From the NCBI GenBank assembly GCA_944391355.1, contig CALXTG010000196.1, positions 1 through 8,405 on the forward strand: a DNA stretch of 8,405 bases. The letters run 5' to 3'. Shown in pieces: positions 7,453 through 8,405 of this stretch (positions are counted from its first letter, which is position 1; each line of letters starts with the position of its first letter). The notes under the pieces were generated by a model. That model saw nothing but the letters and a program-made list of their open reading frames with translations. It was not told the origin of the DNA and searched no databases. The position numbers and the translations under genes are program-made. Source of the DNA: an uncultured Alphaproteobacteria bacterium (GTDB taxonomy: Bacteria; Pseudomonadota; Alphaproteobacteria; RF32; CAG-239).

Positions 7453-7480
7453 TTGCTATATAGTCTGCGTCCGATATTAT
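7453..7480 (+). promoter_or_regulatory. Candidate sigma-70-type promoter for the Sel1-like gene
   Basis: TTGCTA (7453-7458), a 16-nt spacer, then TATTAT (7475-7480), 33 nt before ATG 7513. Matches to the TTGACA/TATAAT consensus are 4 of 6 and 5 of 6. Position and spacing fit, but the region is AT-rich and chance matches are easy. Confidence 0.4.
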
Positions 7481-7485
7481 TACAA
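7457..7485 (-). promoter_or_regulatory. Candidate sigma-70-type promoter for cysK
   Basis: On the minus strand, TTGTAA (7485-7480), a 17-nt spacer and TATATA (7462-7457), about 56 nt before ATG 7401. Each hexamer matches consensus at 4 of 6 positions. It overlaps the opposite-strand candidate promoter almost completely. Confidence 0.35.
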
Positions 7486-7512
7486 TAAATTATAAAAAGC
7501 AAACATTGCGGT

Positions 7513-8076
7513 ATGAAAAAACTGATTAAAATAACACTGGCGGCGGTCTGCCTGTTTTTTTCCGGTGCCGAGGCGGCGGCGACCAGTCTTGACGAATTAT
7601 ATCGTGATATCGTTAAAAGCGACAATCAGGGCTATTTGCCGATGTTTGTCAAAAACCGCAATACCCCCTACTTTTTATTTGATGAAGATGTTCCGCCGCC
7701 GGCGGAAAGTAAAATTGATCCCAACGCGGTTAATGAAGTTGATTTTATCAATCAACGCAAACTGCGGACCAAAGCGCTGCTTTCCGAGCAAATGAAATGG
7801 GACAACACCATCCGCGCCGTCCGGGAAAACCGCGTAACCCCGATTGAACTGGCCGAACTGGAAGACCGAATTAACAAAAACGACGCCAAAGCCATTGAAG
7901 TTTTTGCCTGGATGAACGCCCGCGGCATCGGCGTCAAACAGGACTTAATTCTTGCCTTTACCTATTATCAGCGCGCTGCCCGTCTCAAAGTTCCCAATGC
8001 CGAAAAAAACGCCGCCCTGGTTTATAAGGCCATGACCCCGGAACAACGCGAACAGCTTAATTCTTTCCAAAATTAA
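7513..8076 (+). CDS. Hypothetical exported protein with a Sel1-like repeat
   Basis: Function unknown. The 187-residue product starts with a clear signal peptide: a basic n-region (MKKLIK), a hydrophobic core (about 7-17) and a likely signal peptidase I cut after GAEA (Ala21). Cys13 sits in AAVC, which does not fit a lipobox because of Val at -1, so it is probably not a lipoprotein. Residues about 27-115 are polar, include DNQGYLPMFVKNRNTPYF (37-54) and a proline stretch (60-63), and match no domain I know. Residues about 123-162 fit one Sel1-like (TPR-type) repeat, with ARGIGVKQDLILAFTYYQRAA at its core (136-156), followed by a helical tail. Sel1 repeats usually mediate protein contacts, so a periplasmic scaffold role is a guess. 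No strong Shine-Dalgarno precedes ATG 7513. It is transcribed divergently from cysK and convergently with flagellin, so it is probably monocistronic. Confidence 0.85.
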   Translation: MKKLIKITLAAVCLFFSGAEAAATSLDELYRDIVKSDNQGYLPMFVKNRNTPYFLFDEDVPPPAESKIDPNAVNEVDFINQRKLRTKALLSEQMKWDNTIRAVRENRVTPIELAELEDRINKNDAKAIEVFAWMNARGIGVKQDLILAFTYYQRAARLKVPNAEKNAALVYKAMTPEQREQLNSFQN

Positions 8077-8090
8077 TCTCCGCCCTCACC

Positions 8091-8161
8091 GTCATCTTCA
8101 AAATCTTCTCCCCTATGTCATCTTCGAAATCTTCCCCACACACCGTCATCTTCGAAATCTT
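8091..8161. repeat. Three direct 17-bp repeats
   Basis: GTCATCTTCGAAATCTT occurs exactly at 8117-8133 and 8145-8161. A one-mismatch copy lies at 8091-8107 (A in place of G). Start-to-start periods are 26 and 28 bp. The unit contains the palindrome TTCGAA. The spacers are C-rich and unrelated to the unit. The array starts 14 bp after the stop codon of the Sel1-like gene. Confidence 0.8.
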
Positions 8162-8174
8162 TGATTTCGGAGAT
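8148..8174. repeat. 12-bp imperfect palindrome (hairpin)
   Basis: The third 17-bp unit forms the left arm of a hairpin: 8148-8159 pairs with 8163-8174 around TTT, 12 bp with one G-T pair. No T-run follows on the plus strand. It may be a dispersed palindromic repeat, or may protect the 3' end of the Sel1-like mRNA. Confidence 0.65.
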
Positions 8175-8213
8175 CTCGAGAAATTTAAGGATTGCCCCTA
8201 TTTCACACGCTGG

Positions 8214-8235
8214 ATTCCCGCGCAAGCGCGAGAAT
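8214..8235. repeat. REP-like GC-rich palindrome
   Basis: ATTCCCGCGC (8214-8223) and GCGCGAGAAT (8226-8235) form a stem with one mismatch, flanked by TGG and GACGG. The sequence resembles the GGATTCCCGCG...CGGGAATGACG class of short dispersed palindromes seen in many proteobacterial genomes, typically between genes. It lies between two convergent genes, a usual location. Confidence 0.65.
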
Positions 8236-8240
8236 GACGG

Positions 8241-8266
8241 TAAAGAAAAAGGGTGCGCAGCAGACC
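8241..8266 (-). terminator. Weak candidate terminator of the flagellin gene
   Basis: Just after the flagellin stop, the minus strand can form a short imperfect stem (8266-8252: G-C, G-C, T-A, mismatch, T-G, G-C). It is followed by CTTTTTCTTT at 8251-8242. The T-run is good but the stem is weak. Confidence 0.3.
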
Positions 8267-8269
8267 TTA

Positions 8270-8405
8270 TTAAAATAACTTCAACACCGCTTGCGAAGCC
8301 TGAGAAGCAAGGGAGAGCGAATTAACCGCCAGCTGCTGTGCGGTTTGCAGAGCCAGCATATTCGCCGATTCCTGATTCATGTCGGCGAGCGTTAATTTAT
8401 CCGCC
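8270..8405 (-). CDS. Flagellin, C-terminal fragment (5' part outside the window)
   Basis: Structural subunit of the flagellar filament. Only the last 44 residues are present, ending at TAA 8272-8270; the gene continues past the right edge. The tail ADMNQESANMLALQ (7-20), then TAQQLAVNSLSLASQ (21-35) and ASQAVLKLF (36-44), matches the D0 C-terminal helix of bacterial flagellins, in which the pattern E/Q-S-A-x-L-x-A-L-Q-x-x-Q-Q-L and a terminal (I/V)L-x-L(F) packs the inner core of the filament. The alphaproteobacterial style of ending (short, with terminal LF) fits the rest of the window. It is intact up to the edge, with no frameshift. It converges on the Sel1-like gene across a 193-nt spacer filled with repeats. 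The promoter and N-terminal D0 are not visible. Confidence 0.88.
   Translation of the reverse strand, partial: ADKLTLADMNQESANMLALQTAQQLAVNSLSLASQASQAVLKLF

Noticed and set aside
8077..8200. A CRISPR array formed by the 17-bp repeats.
   Set aside because: The units are only 17 bp and the spacers about 9-11 bp, there are only three copies, and no cas gene is nearby. They fit short intergenic repeats instead.

Overview
The window looks like a chromosomal housekeeping segment from an alphaproteobacterium. The evidence is the gene order rimP-nusA-ylxR/L7Ae-infB, the fused YlxR + L7Ae-like protein typical of that class, an LPS-export permease (so an outer membrane with LPS), and a flagellin C-terminus (so probably motile). 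Moderate GC with AT-rich spacers would fit an uncultured, host-associated lineage, but the exact group cannot be fixed from this sequence alone.

Layout. Positions 1-5127, all on the minus strand, hold the translation/transcription operon, read from right to left: rimP (30S maturation), nusA (elongation, termination and antitermination), a YlxR/L7Ae RNA-binding protein, and infB (initiation factor IF2, whose last residues run off the left edge). Spacers are short (28, 61 and 32 nt). Upstream of rimP, a 10-bp GC-rich hairpin followed by a T-run lies only 13 nt before the Shine-Dalgarno. Transcripts reaching rimP must therefore cross a terminator-like element, which suggests attenuation. Positions 5300-6406 (minus) encode an LptG-type LPS export permease. 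Positions 6472-7401 (minus) encode a CysK-type cysteine synthase with a strong Shine-Dalgarno.

A 111-nt divergent spacer with two overlapping candidate promoters leads to a plus-strand gene (7513-8076) for a small exported protein with one Sel1-like repeat and no assigned function. It converges on the flagellin gene, of which only the last 44 residues (8270-8405, minus) are inside the window. The convergent spacer (8077-8269) holds a cluster of short repeats and palindromes: three 17-bp units, a 12-bp hairpin and a REP-like palindrome.

No tRNA, rRNA, CRISPR array, transposase or prophage gene is visible. I found no convincing new multi-gene system. The items most worth a second look are the leader hairpin before rimP, the nusA-ylxR intercistronic hairpin, the repeat cluster and the Sel1-like exported protein.
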